From assembly GCF_014489575.1 (NCBI RefSeq), contig NZ_CP060789.1:1364001-1428000 (forward strand): DNA of 64,000 nucleotides, written 5' to 3'. A program made the position numbers and the translations under genes. The DNA comes from Tessaracoccus defluvii (GTDB lineage Bacteria; Actinomycetota; Actinomycetes; Propionibacteriales; Propionibacteriaceae). The notes beneath the pieces are model-generated. The model saw nothing but the letters and a program-made list of their open reading frames with translations. It did not search any database and was not told the origin of the DNA. Below, in pieces: positions 48,711 through 60,638 of this stretch (position 1 is its first letter; every line of letters begins with the position of its first letter).

Positions 48711-50165
48711 CTACGCGCGTGCCAGATACCGCTTGACAGCCTCCGTGAACCGGTCGCCCCGGTCCGCGTAGCCGTCGAACATGTCGAGGCTGGCCCCACC
48801 CGGGGAGAGCAGCACCACGTCGCCGGGCCGGGCCATCGTGCCCGCCACCGCGACCACCTCGTCCATCACCCCAGTGTCGGTGGTGTCGAGCACGCGGACG
48901 GGGACCTCGGGCGCGTGTCGGGCAAGCGTCTCCGCGATCTGCTGCCGGTCGACGCCGATCACGACGGCGCCGCGGATCTTCCCGCGGTGGGCCTCGACGA
49001 GGTCGTCGAACGTCGTCCCCTTGGCCTGGCCGCCGGCGACCCAGACGAACGAGTCGAAGGCCGACATGGCCGAGTTCGCTGCGTGCGGGTTCGTGGCCTT
49101 CGAGTCGTCGACCCAGCGGATCCCGCCCTTCTCCGCGATCTGCTGGATCCGGTGGCCGCCGAGTTGGAGGCGCTGCAGGCCGGCCGCGACGGAGGAGGCC
49201 GCCACGCCGTAGGAGCGTGTCAGCGCTGCGGCGGCCAGCGCGTTGGCGACGTTGTGCGGCGCCTGCGGGTGCACGTCGGCCACCTTGGCGAGCTCGAGGG
49301 CCGAGTCGCGGCGCTGCGGGACGAAGGCGCGGTCGACGATCAGCTCGTCGACGATGCCGATCATCGACGTCGCGGGGATCCCCATGGTGAAGCCGATGGC
49401 GCGGGCGCCCTCGGTGACGTCTGCATCCTCGACCATCTTCTCCGTGACCGGCTCTGCGACGTTGTAGACGCAGGAGTGCGTCACGCGCTCGTAGATTCTG
49501 GCCTTGTCCGCGGCGTACAGCGGCATGCCGTCGTCCACCTCGTACCACTCGAGGTGGTCCGGGTGCAGGTTCAGGACAGCGGCCGAATGCAGCGCGACGC
49601 TGTTCATCCAGTGCAGCTGGAAGCTCGACAGCTCGACGGCGAACACGTCGTAGTCGACGTCGTCGAGGATCGCCTCGATGATGGGACGGCCGATGTTGCC
49701 GACGGCCGCGGCCTTCCTGCCGTCGGCGATGAGGATCGACTCGACCATTTGCGTGGTGGTGGTCTTGCCGTTGGTGCCGGTGATGCCGAGCCACGGGATG
49801 ACGCGGTCGGGCTGCATCATGCGCCACGCCAGCTCCGTCTCACCCCAGACGGGGATGCCCGCGGCGGCCGCCTGCCGCAGCAGCGGCGCGCTCGGCCGCC
49901 AGCCGGGCGAGGTGACGACGAGGTCGGTGCCGGGCGGCAGCGTCGCCGTCGCACCGGCGCCGAGGACCACGGTGACGTCGAGGGCCTCCAGGAGCGTCGC
50001 CTTGTCGGCGTACCTGGTCGACTCGTCGAGGACGGTGACGGTGGCTCCGAGCGACATCAGCCCGTCGGCGGCGGCGAAGCCGGACACCCCCAGCCCCGCG
50101 ACCACGACATGGGCCGCCCCCCAGTCGGAGAGCCGGTTCGCCGTCGCCATCCAGTCGAGGGTCAC
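48711..50165 (-). CDS. murD: UDP-MurNAc-L-alanine:D-glutamate ligase
   Basis: MurD adds D-glutamate to UDP-MurNAc-L-Ala. The 484-residue ligase has the N-terminal [20 protein letters not shown]-binding [32 protein letters not shown] and [12 protein letters not shown]. The GTG start at 50165 overlaps the mraY stop in a GTGA. It is intact, unlike the nearby murE. Confidence 0.96.
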   Translation of the reverse strand: MTLDWMATANRLSDWGAAHVVVAGLGVSGFAAADGLMSLGATVTVLDESTRYADKATLLEALDVTVVLGAGATATLPPGTDLVVTSPGWRPSAPLLRQAAAAGIPVWGETELAWRMMQPDRVIPWLGITGTNGKTTTTQMVESILIADGRKAAAVGNIGRPIIEAILDDVDYDVFAVELSSFQLHWMNSVALHSAAVLNLHPDHLEWYEVDDGMPLYAADKARIYERVTHSCVYNVAEPVTEKMVEDADVTEGARAIGFTMGIPATSMIGIVDELIVDRAFVPQRRDSALELAKVADVHPQAPHNVANALAAAALTRSYGVAASSVAAGLQRLQLGGHRIQQIAEKGGIRWVDDSKATNPHAANSAMSAFDSFVWVAGGQAKGTTFDDLVEAHRGKIRGAVVIGVDRQQIAETLARHAPEVPVRVLDTTDTGVMDEVVAVAGTMARPGDVVLLSPGGASLDMFDGYADRGDRFTEAVKRYLARA

Positions 50166-51228
50166 TGCCCCACCACCCATTCCGCGTAGAAGATGCCGAG
50201 TCCGAGCGCCACGCACAGGCCGCAGATGATCCAGAAGCGGATCACGACCGTGACCTCCTGCCACCCCTTCAGCTCGAAGTGGTGGTGAATGGGCGACATC
50301 TTGAAGATGCGCTTGCCCTTCGTGGCCTTGAAGTAGCTCACCTGCAGGAACACGGAGCCGATCTCGATGACGAACAGGAGGCCCAGGATGATCAGCAGCA
50401 GCTCGGTGCGGGTCATGACGGACAGGCCGGCCAGTGCCGCGCCGATCGCCATCGAGCCGGTGTCGCCCATGAAGATCTTCGCCGGCTTGGCGTTCCACCA
50501 GAGGAAGCCGAAGCAGGCGCCGGCGAAGGCGATGGCCACCATGGCCAGGTCGTTCGGGTTGCGCGCCTCGTAGCAGAGCGGCCCGGCGGTCGAGGCCCTG
50601 CCGCACCACTGGTTGAACTGCCAGATGTTGATGATCGTGTAGGCCGCGAACACCAGCGTCGAGCTGCCGGCCGCGAGGCCGTCGAGGCCGTCGGTGAGGT
50701 TCACCGCGTTGGCCCAGCAGATGATGATGAAGGCGATGAAGCCGACGGCGAGGGCGGGCCAGAGCGACAGCCACGGGATGTCACGCAGGAACGAGATGGC
50801 CGGCGACGCGGGGGTCAGGCCCCGTTCGTCGGGGAAGTTCAGTGCCGCCAGGGCGAACAGGATGCCGATGATGGCCTGCCCGACCAGCTTGGCGCGGGGG
50901 GTGAGGCCGAGGCTGCGTTCCTTGGCGATCTTCGACCAGTCGTCCAGGAAGCCGAGGAAACCCATCGCGACGGCGAGACCGATGACGAGCATGCCCGACA
51001 GGGTGGGCGTCTGCCAGCGCAGGAGGTGCGTCAGGGCGTAGCCCAGCACGACGGATCCGATGATCACGAGGCCACCCATCGTCGGGGTGCCTCGTTTGGT
51101 GTAGTGGGCGGTCGGCCCGTCCTCCCTGATGAACTGACCGTATTGGCGCTTCGTCAGGAATCTGATCAGCAGCGGGGTGCCGAGCAGCGACAGCAGCAGC
51201 GAGATGCTGCCCGCCAGCAGGATGTTGA

Positions 51229-51232
<4 letters not shown>
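50162..51232 (-). CDS. mraY: Phospho-MurNAc-pentapeptide translocase
   Basis: MraY transfers phospho-MurNAc-pentapeptide to undecaprenyl phosphate, making lipid I at the inner membrane. The 356-residue protein has ten hydrophobic helices and the catalytic motifs [23 protein letters not shown] and [11 protein letters not shown]. It starts with GTG overlapping the murF stop by 3 bases and ends overlapping murD. Confidence 0.97.
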
Positions 51233-52654
<1,422 letters not shown>

Positions 52655-52662
<8 letters not shown>

Positions 52663-54192
52663 CCGCGTCTCCCTCTCTGTGCAGGCGGGCCCAGGCTGCC
52701 CGGGTCTCCGCCATGTCGTCGAAGTCGACCGTCCGGTCGGCCAGGATCTGTCCCCGTTCGTGGCCCTTGCCGAGGATCGCGACAACATTACTGCCGTCGG
52801 CGCGCCGCAGCGCCTCCTCGATGGCGCGGGCCCTGCCCGCGACCTCGATCACCTCGGCCCCACCCGCTGCGCTCGCTCCCGCGACCGCGGCGGCACGGAT
52901 GGCGGCCGGGTCCTCGGAGCGGGGGTTGTCGTCGGTGATGATCACCAGCTCGCTCCCCCTCGCGGCGGCGGCCCCCATGTCGGGGCGCTTGGCGGGGTCC
53001 CTGTCCCCTCCGCAGCCGAGCACGGTGATGACGGGCCCTGCGGCGGAGAGCGATCCGACGGCGGCCTCCACGGCCTGCGGGGTGTGGGCGAAGTCGACCA
53101 CGGTCAGGGGGCGCCGTCCGGCAGCGCGACGCGCTCCATCCGGCCGGGCACCTGCGCGACGGCGAGCCCTGCGAGCGCGGCCCCGGTGGGGACATCGGCG
53201 GCCTCGAGCATCGCGAGGGCGACGACGGCGTCGATCATGTTGTAGCGCCCGGGCAGAGCCAGCGGCAGGTCGACGCGCTCACCGCGCCGCACCACGACGC
53301 CGTGGCCGCCGAGCGGAGCCACCTCCCGGTACGAGTCGAGGCGGTAGTCGGCTGCCTCGTCGGTGCCGACGGTGACGAGCCGGCTGCGGCCATGGGCACG
53401 GATGCGTTCCGCCAGCACACGGCCGCGCGGATCGTCGGTCCAGATGACGCTGACCCTGGCCCGGCCCGGCTCGAACAGGCGGGCCTTGGCCTCGAAGTAG
53501 TCCTCGAGGTCGGCGTGGAAGTCGAGGTGGTCGCGGCCGAGGTTCAGGAAGGCGGCGACGTCGAAGGTGATGCCGTCGACCCGGCGCAGCGCCAGCGCGT
53601 GCGAGCTGACCTCGAGGGCCACCGCGTCGGCGCCGCGTTCCAGCATCACGCCGAGCAGGCCCTGCAGGTCGGGCGCCTCGGGCGTGGTGACCGTCGACCT
53701 CGCGGAACGGATCTCCTCGGAGCCGAGCCGGAACCCGATGGTGCCGATGGTGCCGGGAAGCCGGCCGGCCGCCAGCAGGCCCGCCTGCAGCAGCGCGACC
53801 GTGGTGGTCTTGCCGTTGGTGCCGGTGACGCCGAACATCGTCATGTGGGTGGCCGGGTCACCGAAGACGCGGGCCGCCAGGACGCCCGCCGCGGCGCGGG
53901 GATCGGCGGCCACCAGGACGGGAACGGCCAGTCCGGGGAGCCGGGCGGCGCCGTCGCCGTCGGTGAGGACCGCGACGGCTCCGGCCTCGACGGCGGATCC
54001 GGCGAACTGGGCCCCGTGGGCCCGCGAGCCGGGCAACGCGACGTAGATCCAGCCGGGCCGCACCGCGCGGGAGTCGAGCGTGATGCCGGTCACCGGCTCA
54101 GCACCGGCAGGGTCGCCGAGCAGGTCCAGCGCCTCCACGAGGGCAGCGAGCCGGACCGGCTGGGTTCCGGCCGGGCGGAGCAGGGATTCCAT
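52655..54192 (-). CDS. murE: UDP-MurNAc-dipeptide:diaminopimelate ligase (apparent one-base frameshift)
   Basis: MurE adds the third amino acid of the stem peptide. The DNPR motif (TDDNPRSEDP) points to diaminopimelate. The first 362 residues carry [26 protein letters not shown] and EVSSHALALRR, then hit a stop at 53104. The rest (VDFAHTPQAVEAAVGSL to the end) continues in another frame. Adding one C to the C5 run at 53107-53111 joins them into 512 residues, as expected. Because murE is essential, a sequencing error is much more likely than a real mutation. Confidence 0.93.
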
Positions 54193-56240
54193 CAGTCGTA
54201 CGTTAGCGGTTCGTCCGGCGCGGCCGTCGTCGACGGTGCCACGTTGTAGCGCGGCAGCATCATCGACAGGATGTCGTTGACGACGGGAAGGGCGAGCTGG
54301 CTACCGAGGTTGCCGTTGGTGGGCTGGTCGAGGACGACGTAGACGACGATCTGCGGGTCCTCGGCCGGGGCGGCGCCCACGAAGGAGGCGGTGAATCCGT
54401 TGTAGCACTTGCAGTCGGCGTCGTAGCGCTGGGCGGTGCCGGACTTGCCGATGGTGCGGTAGCCGGGGATCTCCCGGCCCTCCTTCAGCGTGATGACGGC
54501 CTCCATCATCTCGCGCACCTCGGCGGAGGCCTCCTCGGAGATGACCCGCCGCGACGTCGGGGTCGCCACGTCCACCGGCGTTCCGTCGGCGTAGGTGCCC
54601 GACGCGATGATGCTCGGCTGGTGGTAGATCCCACCGTTGACGGCGGCGACGACGGCCGCCGTCATCTGCACGGCGTTGACGCTCAGCCCCTGGCCGAACG
54701 AGATCTGGTCGCGCGTGTAGTCGGGCATGTCGCCGCCGGGCAGCTGGCCGGTGCTCTCGCCGGGCAGGCCGGAGCCGGGCTTGCTGCCGAGCCCGAACTT
54801 CGCGAGGTAGTCCGACAGCGTCGACTTCTCCATCTGGCGGGCCAGCATGATGGTGCCGATGTTGGACGACTGGGCGACGACCCCACGTGCGGTCAGCTTG
54901 AGGGTGCCATGGTCGAACGAGTCGCGGACGTACCGGTCCCCCGACGCGATGCGTGCAGGGACCTCCACCCGGGTGTCCGCGGTGACGAGGCCCTGGTCGG
55001 CGAGCGCCGCCATGGTCAGCACCTTCTGCACGGAACCGGGCTCGTAGGCCATCGTCACGGTCCGGTTGCCGAGGTCTGCGGTGTCAGCGGAGCCAGGGTT
55101 GCTCGCGTCGTAGCTGGGGTTGTTGACGAGCGCGAGGATCTCGCCGGTCTTGGCGTCCATCGCCACTGCCATGCCCGTCTTGGCGCCGGCCTTCTTCATG
55201 CCGTTGGCCAGGATCTGCTCGGCCATCCAGTTGACGTCGGAGTCGATGGTCAGCTCGTAGGCGGCGCCGTCGACGGCGGGCGTGATGGTGTTGTCGCCCA
55301 TGGGGATGCGGCCGTAGGTGGACGACTCGAACATCTGCTTGCCGGGGGTGCCCCGCAGGGTCGAGTCGAGGGCGTATTCCAGCCCGGTCGCGCCCTTGCC
55401 GTCGGCGTTGACGAACCCGATGACGCTCGCCGCGACCGTCCGGTTGGGGTAGACGCGGATGGGGTCGGACTCCGAGTAGACGCCGTACCAGGGCCGCTTG
55501 CCGTCGCCGTCGATGCCGGCCTTCATGTCGGCCTGCAACGCGATGTAGGTGGCGGCAGGAACCCGCTTCGCCACGACCTTGTACCGGGTGTCCGGCGTGT
55601 CGATCGCCTTGAGGTAGTCCGACTTCTTGCCGCCGAGATGCTTGACGAGGAGATCGGCGACCGCGTTGGGAGCGGCATCCTTCTCCTGGATCTTCCTCTT
55701 CGTCATCGGGTAGCGCTCGTCGGCGCCATTGGTCCGCACGATCTTCGGGTCGATCGAGACGATCATAGCCGGCTCGGTGGTGGCCAGCACGACGCCGTTG
55801 CGGTCGGTGATGGTGCCACGGGCGGCGGCCAGGTCCTGGGTGTAGCGCATCTTCTCCGCAGCTGTGGCCGCGTAGGCGCTCGAGTCGATCCCCTGGAGGA
55901 AGACGGCCTTGCCGCCGACGATCACCATGGCGACGGCCGCCAGGATGCTGAAGACACGGATGCGGAGGCGGGTCTCCCCGATGGGCATCCGGACCGTCTT
56001 GCGGTAGCGCCGCGGAGCGCCACGGCCCGATGAGGGCCGCCGCGTCGCCGGGCGGGCGGCGGGCCGGGGCTCCCGGCGCGGTTGCGTGGCCTTCCGGGCG
56101 GGCGTCCGACCTGTCGGCGTCGCGGCCGTCTTCGCCGAGGACGCGGCATCGCGACCGGAGCCGCCCGAGGGACGGGCCCCTGCCGGCCTGCGCTTCTGCG
56201 GGGGGCGGGGTGCGGCAGAACCGCCTCGACGCTCGGCCAT
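54192..56240 (-). CDS. ftsI: Septal penicillin-binding protein FtsI (PBP3, class B)
   Basis: FtsI is the transpeptidase that crosslinks septal peptidoglycan with FtsW. The 682-residue protein has a long basic cytoplasmic tail (about 1-85, rich in Arg, Pro and Ala), one membrane helix (about 92-112), a PBP dimerisation domain (ARGTITDRNGVVLA), and the transpeptidase motifs SVQK (AYEPGSVQKVLTM), SSN (AQSSNIG) and KSGT (TIGKSGTAQRY). It overlaps murE by one base. Confidence 0.95.
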   Translation of the reverse strand: MAERRGGSAAPRPPQKRRPAGARPSGGSGRDAASSAKTAATPTGRTPARKATQPRREPRPAARPATRRPSSGRGAPRRYRKTVRMPIGETRLRIRVFSILAAVAMVIVGGKAVFLQGIDSSAYAATAAEKMRYTQDLAAARGTITDRNGVVLATTEPAMIVSIDPKIVRTNGADERYPMTKRKIQEKDAAPNAVADLLVKHLGGKKSDYLKAIDTPDTRYKVVAKRVPAATYIALQADMKAGIDGDGKRPWYGVYSESDPIRVYPNRTVAASVIGFVNADGKGATGLEYALDSTLRGTPGKQMFESSTYGRIPMGDNTITPAVDGAAYELTIDSDVNWMAEQILANGMKKAGAKTGMAVAMDAKTGEILALVNNPSYDASNPGSADTADLGNRTVTMAYEPGSVQKVLTMAALADQGLVTADTRVEVPARIASGDRYVRDSFDHGTLKLTARGVVAQSSNIGTIMLARQMEKSTLSDYLAKFGLGSKPGSGLPGESTGQLPGGDMPDYTRDQISFGQGLSVNAVQMTAAVVAAVNGGIYHQPSIIASGTYADGTPVDVATPTSRRVISEEASAEVREMMEAVITLKEGREIPGYRTIGKSGTAQRYDADCKCYNGFTASFVGAAPAEDPQIVVYVVLDQPTNGNLGSQLALPVVNDILSMMLPRYNVAPSTTAAPDEPLTYD

Positions 56241-56242
56241 GC

Positions 56243-56787
56243 TCAGGCCCCCTCTGCGGGTGAGTCCGCTGTCTCTGCGGGTGTGTCGGCTGTCGTGGCG
56301 TCGGCAGCCGTATCGCCCGCTGCGGCCGTGACGGGCTCCTGCGGGTCGGGGTCGACCGGTGTGATCGGCTCGGGGGTCGGCTTCGGTTCCGGCGCCGTCG
56401 CCTGTCCGTGCAGGTAGGGCAGTTCGTTGCCCGTCACCGGAGTGGGGTCACCGGAGACGGTGCCGTCGGCGAGGTTGATGAAGGCCGGGTACGGGTTGGG
56501 CACCATGCCGAGCTGCGAGGCGGACAGCGCGATCGAGTTGGCGCTGGAACGTCGCTGCAGCTGCGACTCGAGGGCGGCCCGCTCGTAGCTGAGATGCGTC
56601 GCCTCCCTGCGCAGCCGCGTGAGGTCACGCGACTGGGCGCCGACGGAGGTGCTGACGACCATCACGCCGGCCAGGCCGATCGTGATGAGCCCCAGGACGA
56701 TCCCGACGAAGCCGACGGTCGAGACGGTGGCCCGGGGTGCGAGGACGGGTCGTCCCGGCTCCCCGTGGTGCGCGCCGCTGCCCTCAT
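56243..56787 (-). CDS. ftsL: Cell-division protein FtsL-like (apparent one-base frameshift)
   Basis: FtsL is a small bitopic divisome protein. One membrane helix ([20 protein letters not shown]) is followed by a coiled coil ([19 protein letters not shown]) and an unusually long acidic Pro/Ala/Thr-rich tail. The ATG at 56787 overlaps the rsmH stop in ATGA and opens MRAAARTTG, but this frame meets the helix frame only if one G is added to the CCCGGGG run at 56731-56737. This gives 181 residues. The alternative, an ATG at 56863 inside rsmH, needs an 80-bp overlap and is less likely. Confidence 0.8.
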
Positions 56788-57743
56788 GCTGCCTCCCTGA
56801 TCCGTTCGGCCACCCGGAGCCGGGCGGAAGCCGCCCGCGGGTTGGCTGCGGTCTCCTCTTCATCGGGCCGTTCCGCGCCGCGGGTCAGCAGGCGCAGTTC
56901 GGCACGAAGGTTCTCGGGCACGACCGGAAGGTCGCGCGGGGCGCGGTCGGAGGCGCCGTCTGCGAAGACGCGCTTGACCGCGCGGTCCTCCAGGGAGTGG
57001 TAGCTGAGCACGGCCATGCGCCCACCGAGGGAGAGCGCGCCGACGGCGGCGGGAAGGACGCCCTGCAGGGCCTCGAGTTCCCGGTTGACCTCGATGCGCA
57101 GCGCCTGGAAGGTGCGCTTGGCCGGATGCCCGCCGGAGTGGCGGGCGGCGGCGGGGATGGCGCCGGAGATGACCTCGACGAGCCGTCCGGAGCGGTCGAA
57201 CGGCGCATCGTCGCGGGCGGCCACCACGGCCCCGGCAATGCGGTCGGCGAAACGCTCCTCGCCGTACCACTTGAGGATGCGGGCCAGTTCCGACTTCGGG
57301 TAGGTGTTGAGGACCTCCGCGGCCGTGGGGCCGTCGGCGCGGTTCATGCGCATATCCAGCGGGGCGTCGACCCGGTAGGCGAATCCACGCTCGGTGCGGT
57401 CGATCTGAAGCGACGAGAGGCCGAGGTCGAGCAGGATCGCGTCCACCTTCTCGATCCCGAGGTCCGCGAGGACGGCCGGAAGCTCGTCATAGACGGCGTG
57501 CACGAGGGTTGCCCGCGACGCCAGGTCACCGAGTCGCTCGCGGGCGACCTCGTGGGCGTCGAGGTCGCGGTCGATGCCGATGAGGCGGGCCTCGGGGCAG
57601 GCCGTGAGGATCGCCCTGGCGTGGCCCGCCAGGCCGAGCGTGCCGTCGACGTAGACGGCGCCGGGGCGCGTCAGGGCAGGGCGCAGCAGTTCGACGATCC
57701 GATCACGCATGACCGGATCGTGAACGTCCGTGAAACCCTGCAT
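56784..57743 (-). CDS. rsmH: 16S rRNA (cytosine1402-N4)-methyltransferase RsmH
   Basis: RsmH (MraW) methylates C1402 in the ribosomal P site. The 319-residue SAM enzyme has [48 protein letters not shown], the [17 protein letters not shown] region, and the C-terminal [14 protein letters not shown]. It is the second gene of the dcw operon, 114 bp after mraZ, and overlaps ftsL by 4 bp. Confidence 0.96.
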   Translation of the reverse strand: MQGFTDVHDPVMRDRIVELLRPALTRPGAVYVDGTLGLAGHARAILTACPEARLIGIDRDLDAHEVARERLGDLASRATLVHAVYDELPAVLADLGIEKVDAILLDLGLSSLQIDRTERGFAYRVDAPLDMRMNRADGPTAAEVLNTYPKSELARILKWYGEERFADRIAGAVVAARDDAPFDRSGRLVEVISGAIPAAARHSGGHPAKRTFQALRIEVNRELEALQGVLPAAVGALSLGGRMAVLSYHSLEDRAVKRVFADGASDRAPRDLPVVPENLRAELRLLTRGAERPDEEETAANPRAASARLRVAERIREAA

Positions 57744-57857
57744 CTGTCGACCCTTCAGATATATCGGTGTCCCAACGGGAGGTTCCCTCCCGGGCGGACC
57801 TGGCTTCGGGGAAGTGAAGTCAGGGCCGGTACCGGACGGGAGCCACCCGCGGGGAAG

Positions 57858-58291
57858 TCACAAACCCGTGAGGGCGGTGAATTCGTTGTCCATGTCCGAG
57901 AAGGACTCTTCGCCCGCCTCGGAGTACTTCTGCCATGCCTCGGCGTCCCAGATCTCGGCGCGGTCGCCCGCTCCGATCACCACGACGTCGCGATCCAGAC
58001 CGGCGTAGGTGCGAAGGCTCGGGGGAATCGTGACCCTGCCCTGCCGATCGGGAACTTCGTCGCTGGCCCCGGCCATCAACATGCGCTGATAGTCGCGGAC
58101 CTGCCGCACCGTGCTCGGGGCGCTGATGAGGGAGGTCATCTTCGCCTCGAACGTCGCCCTGGGGTAGACGGCGAGCGCCCGCTCCTGCGTGCGCGTGATC
58201 ACCACCCGGCCTCGAGGGCATCGCGGAACTTCGCGGGCAGGATCAGGCGCCCCTTCTCATCGAGCCTCGGCTGGTACGTCCCCAGAAACAT
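57858..58291 (-). CDS. mraZ: Transcriptional regulator MraZ (apparent one-base frameshift)
   Basis: MraZ is a ring-forming AbrB-fold DNA-binding protein that regulates the dcw operon. The N-terminus [20 protein letters not shown] with FRDALEAG starts at the ATG 58291 after AAGGAGG, then meets a TGA. The rest ([15 protein letters not shown] to the end, including [18 protein letters not shown]) is in another frame. One G missing from the run at 58205-58207 explains it and gives the usual ~144 residues with two DxxxR repeats. Five operator repeats lie directly upstream. Confidence 0.92.
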
Positions 58292-58321
58292 CGACAGGCA
58301 CCTCCTTCCTCCCCTAAGCAC

Positions 58322-58366
58322 CCACTTTGCCCCACTGGGCCCCACCGTACCCCACTTTCCACCACT
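58322..58366 (-). promoter_or_regulatory. MraZ operator: five AGTGG-type repeats with 10-bp period
   Basis: On the minus strand AGTGG occurs at 58362-58366, 58352-58356, 58332-58336 and 58322-58326, and GGTGG at 58342-58346. The period is exactly 10 bp, about one helical turn. It lies 30-75 bp upstream of mraZ. A TACGGT -10-like box (58344-58349) falls inside, so MraZ binding would block the promoter. This matches known MraZ boxes (repeated GTGG/TGGG units). Confidence 0.85.
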
Positions 58367-58448
58367 TTGGCGTCCATCCGACCGTGTTCCTCCACGGCGT
58401 GTGGGCAGTACGCTGGGGACTTCTGCGACCGCTACCGGAGGAGCTCAG

Positions 58449-59414
<966 letters not shown>

Positions 59415-59417
59415 CGC

Positions 59418-60638
59418 GTGCGCGATGGGACGCGGCTGACGGGCCGCGGGCTCGCCCTGCTGATCCTCGGCACGATCGCCTCGGTGGCCGCTGCGGTGAT
59501 CGGCGAGCGCGATCTGCTGTGGGTGACCCTCTTCGTCGCCTTCCTTCCTGTGTTCGCGTTCGCCCATCTGCGCTGGACCACCCCCGGGGTGACGTTCACC
59601 CGCACCCTGACCCCCCCGACGGTGCCCCTCGGCTCGACCAGCCGGGTCGTCCTGCACGTGACCAACCGGTCCCCGGGGCAGGGCGGGGCGCTGCGCTTCA
59701 CCGATGAGGCGCCCAGTGCCCTCGCGGACCCGGCGAGCTTCACCATCGCGCGCGGATTCGGGGCCTGGCGGCAGGCCGTCGGCTACACGCTGCACGCCGA
59801 GCACCGCGGCCGCTTCCCCATCGGCCCGCTCCGTGGCCGGGCCTGCGACCCGTTCGGGCTGGCCTACCGCACCTTCACGGCGCGCGGCCCCATCGCGACG
59901 CTGCGCGTGACGCCCCAGGTGTGGGACCTCACCCTGCACACCGGCGCCGACGGGCTCGGCGCCTCGGGGGACGCCACGCCACAGCGCATCGGCCAGGCGG
60001 GCGCAGACGACGTCCTCGTCCGGGAGCACCGCCACGGCGACGACATCCGGCGGGTGCACTGGAAACTGTCCGCCAAGAAAGACGAGTTGATGGTCCGCCT
60101 CGACGAACATCCCTGGGATCCGTCGAGCACGCTGATCGTCGACACCCGGCGGCTCGCGCACTCGGGCGGCGGCCCGCGGGGTTCGCTGGAGTGGACCATC
60201 TCCGCTGTCACCTCGGCGGCGGCGAGACTGATCGAGGGCCGCAACCGGGTCTCGATCGTCGGCCCCGCCGGCACGGTCTTCCAGTCAGGGCACTCCGGCC
60301 AGGGGGCCCATCAGCTGATGCTGGAGGCGATGACCGAGCTGACCCCCTCCGGCGAGTCGTGGCTCGGCAGCGCTGTGGCCGATCCGGAGTCCTGGACGGC
60401 GGCGGCTGCGCTCATCGCCGTCACCGGCCGGCTGGACGCCGCGGACGCCGCGGCCCTGGTCGCCGTCGGAGGGCGGGCCAGGAGCCTGCTGCTGGTGGCA
60501 CCGCAGCTGGACCGATGGTCCAGACCGTCACCCGAACACGACGATGCCCTGCGCATGCTGCGCGGCCACGGTTGGCAGGTCGTCACCTACGCGCCCGGCG
60601 AGACCGTCACCGACGTGTGGCGGAGGGTGATGCCGTGA
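59418..60638 (+). CDS. DUF58 domain protein
   Basis: This 406-residue protein has two N-terminal membrane helices (about 10-50), then an Ig-like region and the DUF58 signature EHRHGDDIRRVHWKLSAKKD, with a von Willebrand A-like fold afterwards. It partners with MoxR in a complex of unproven function, often linked to cell-envelope stress. The start is GTG four bases after moxR stops, and its stop overlaps the next gene (GTGA). Confidence 0.9.
   Translation: MRDGTRLTGRGLALLILGTIASVAAAVIGERDLLWVTLFVAFLPVFAFAHLRWTTPGVTFTRTLTPPTVPLGSTSRVVLHVTNRSPGQGGALRFTDEAPSALADPASFTIARGFGAWRQAVGYTLHAEHRGRFPIGPLRGRACDPFGLAYRTFTARGPIATLRVTPQVWDLTLHTGADGLGASGDATPQRIGQAGADDVLVREHRHGDDIRRVHWKLSAKKDELMVRLDEHPWDPSSTLIVDTRRLAHSGGGPRGSLEWTISAVTSAAARLIEGRNRVSIVGPAGTVFQSGHSGQGAHQLMLEAMTELTPSGESWLGSAVADPESWTAAAALIAVTGRLDAADAAALVAVGGRARSLLLVAPQLDRWSRPSPEHDDALRMLRGHGWQVVTYAPGETVTDVWRRVMP

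Noticed and set aside
56243..56863. FtsL starting at the upstream ATG (56863) inside rsmH
   Set aside because: It needs an 80-bp overlap with rsmH and an unrelated N-terminus. The ATGA overlap at 56784-56787 plus one restored G is the normal arrangement and fits the frameshift pattern.
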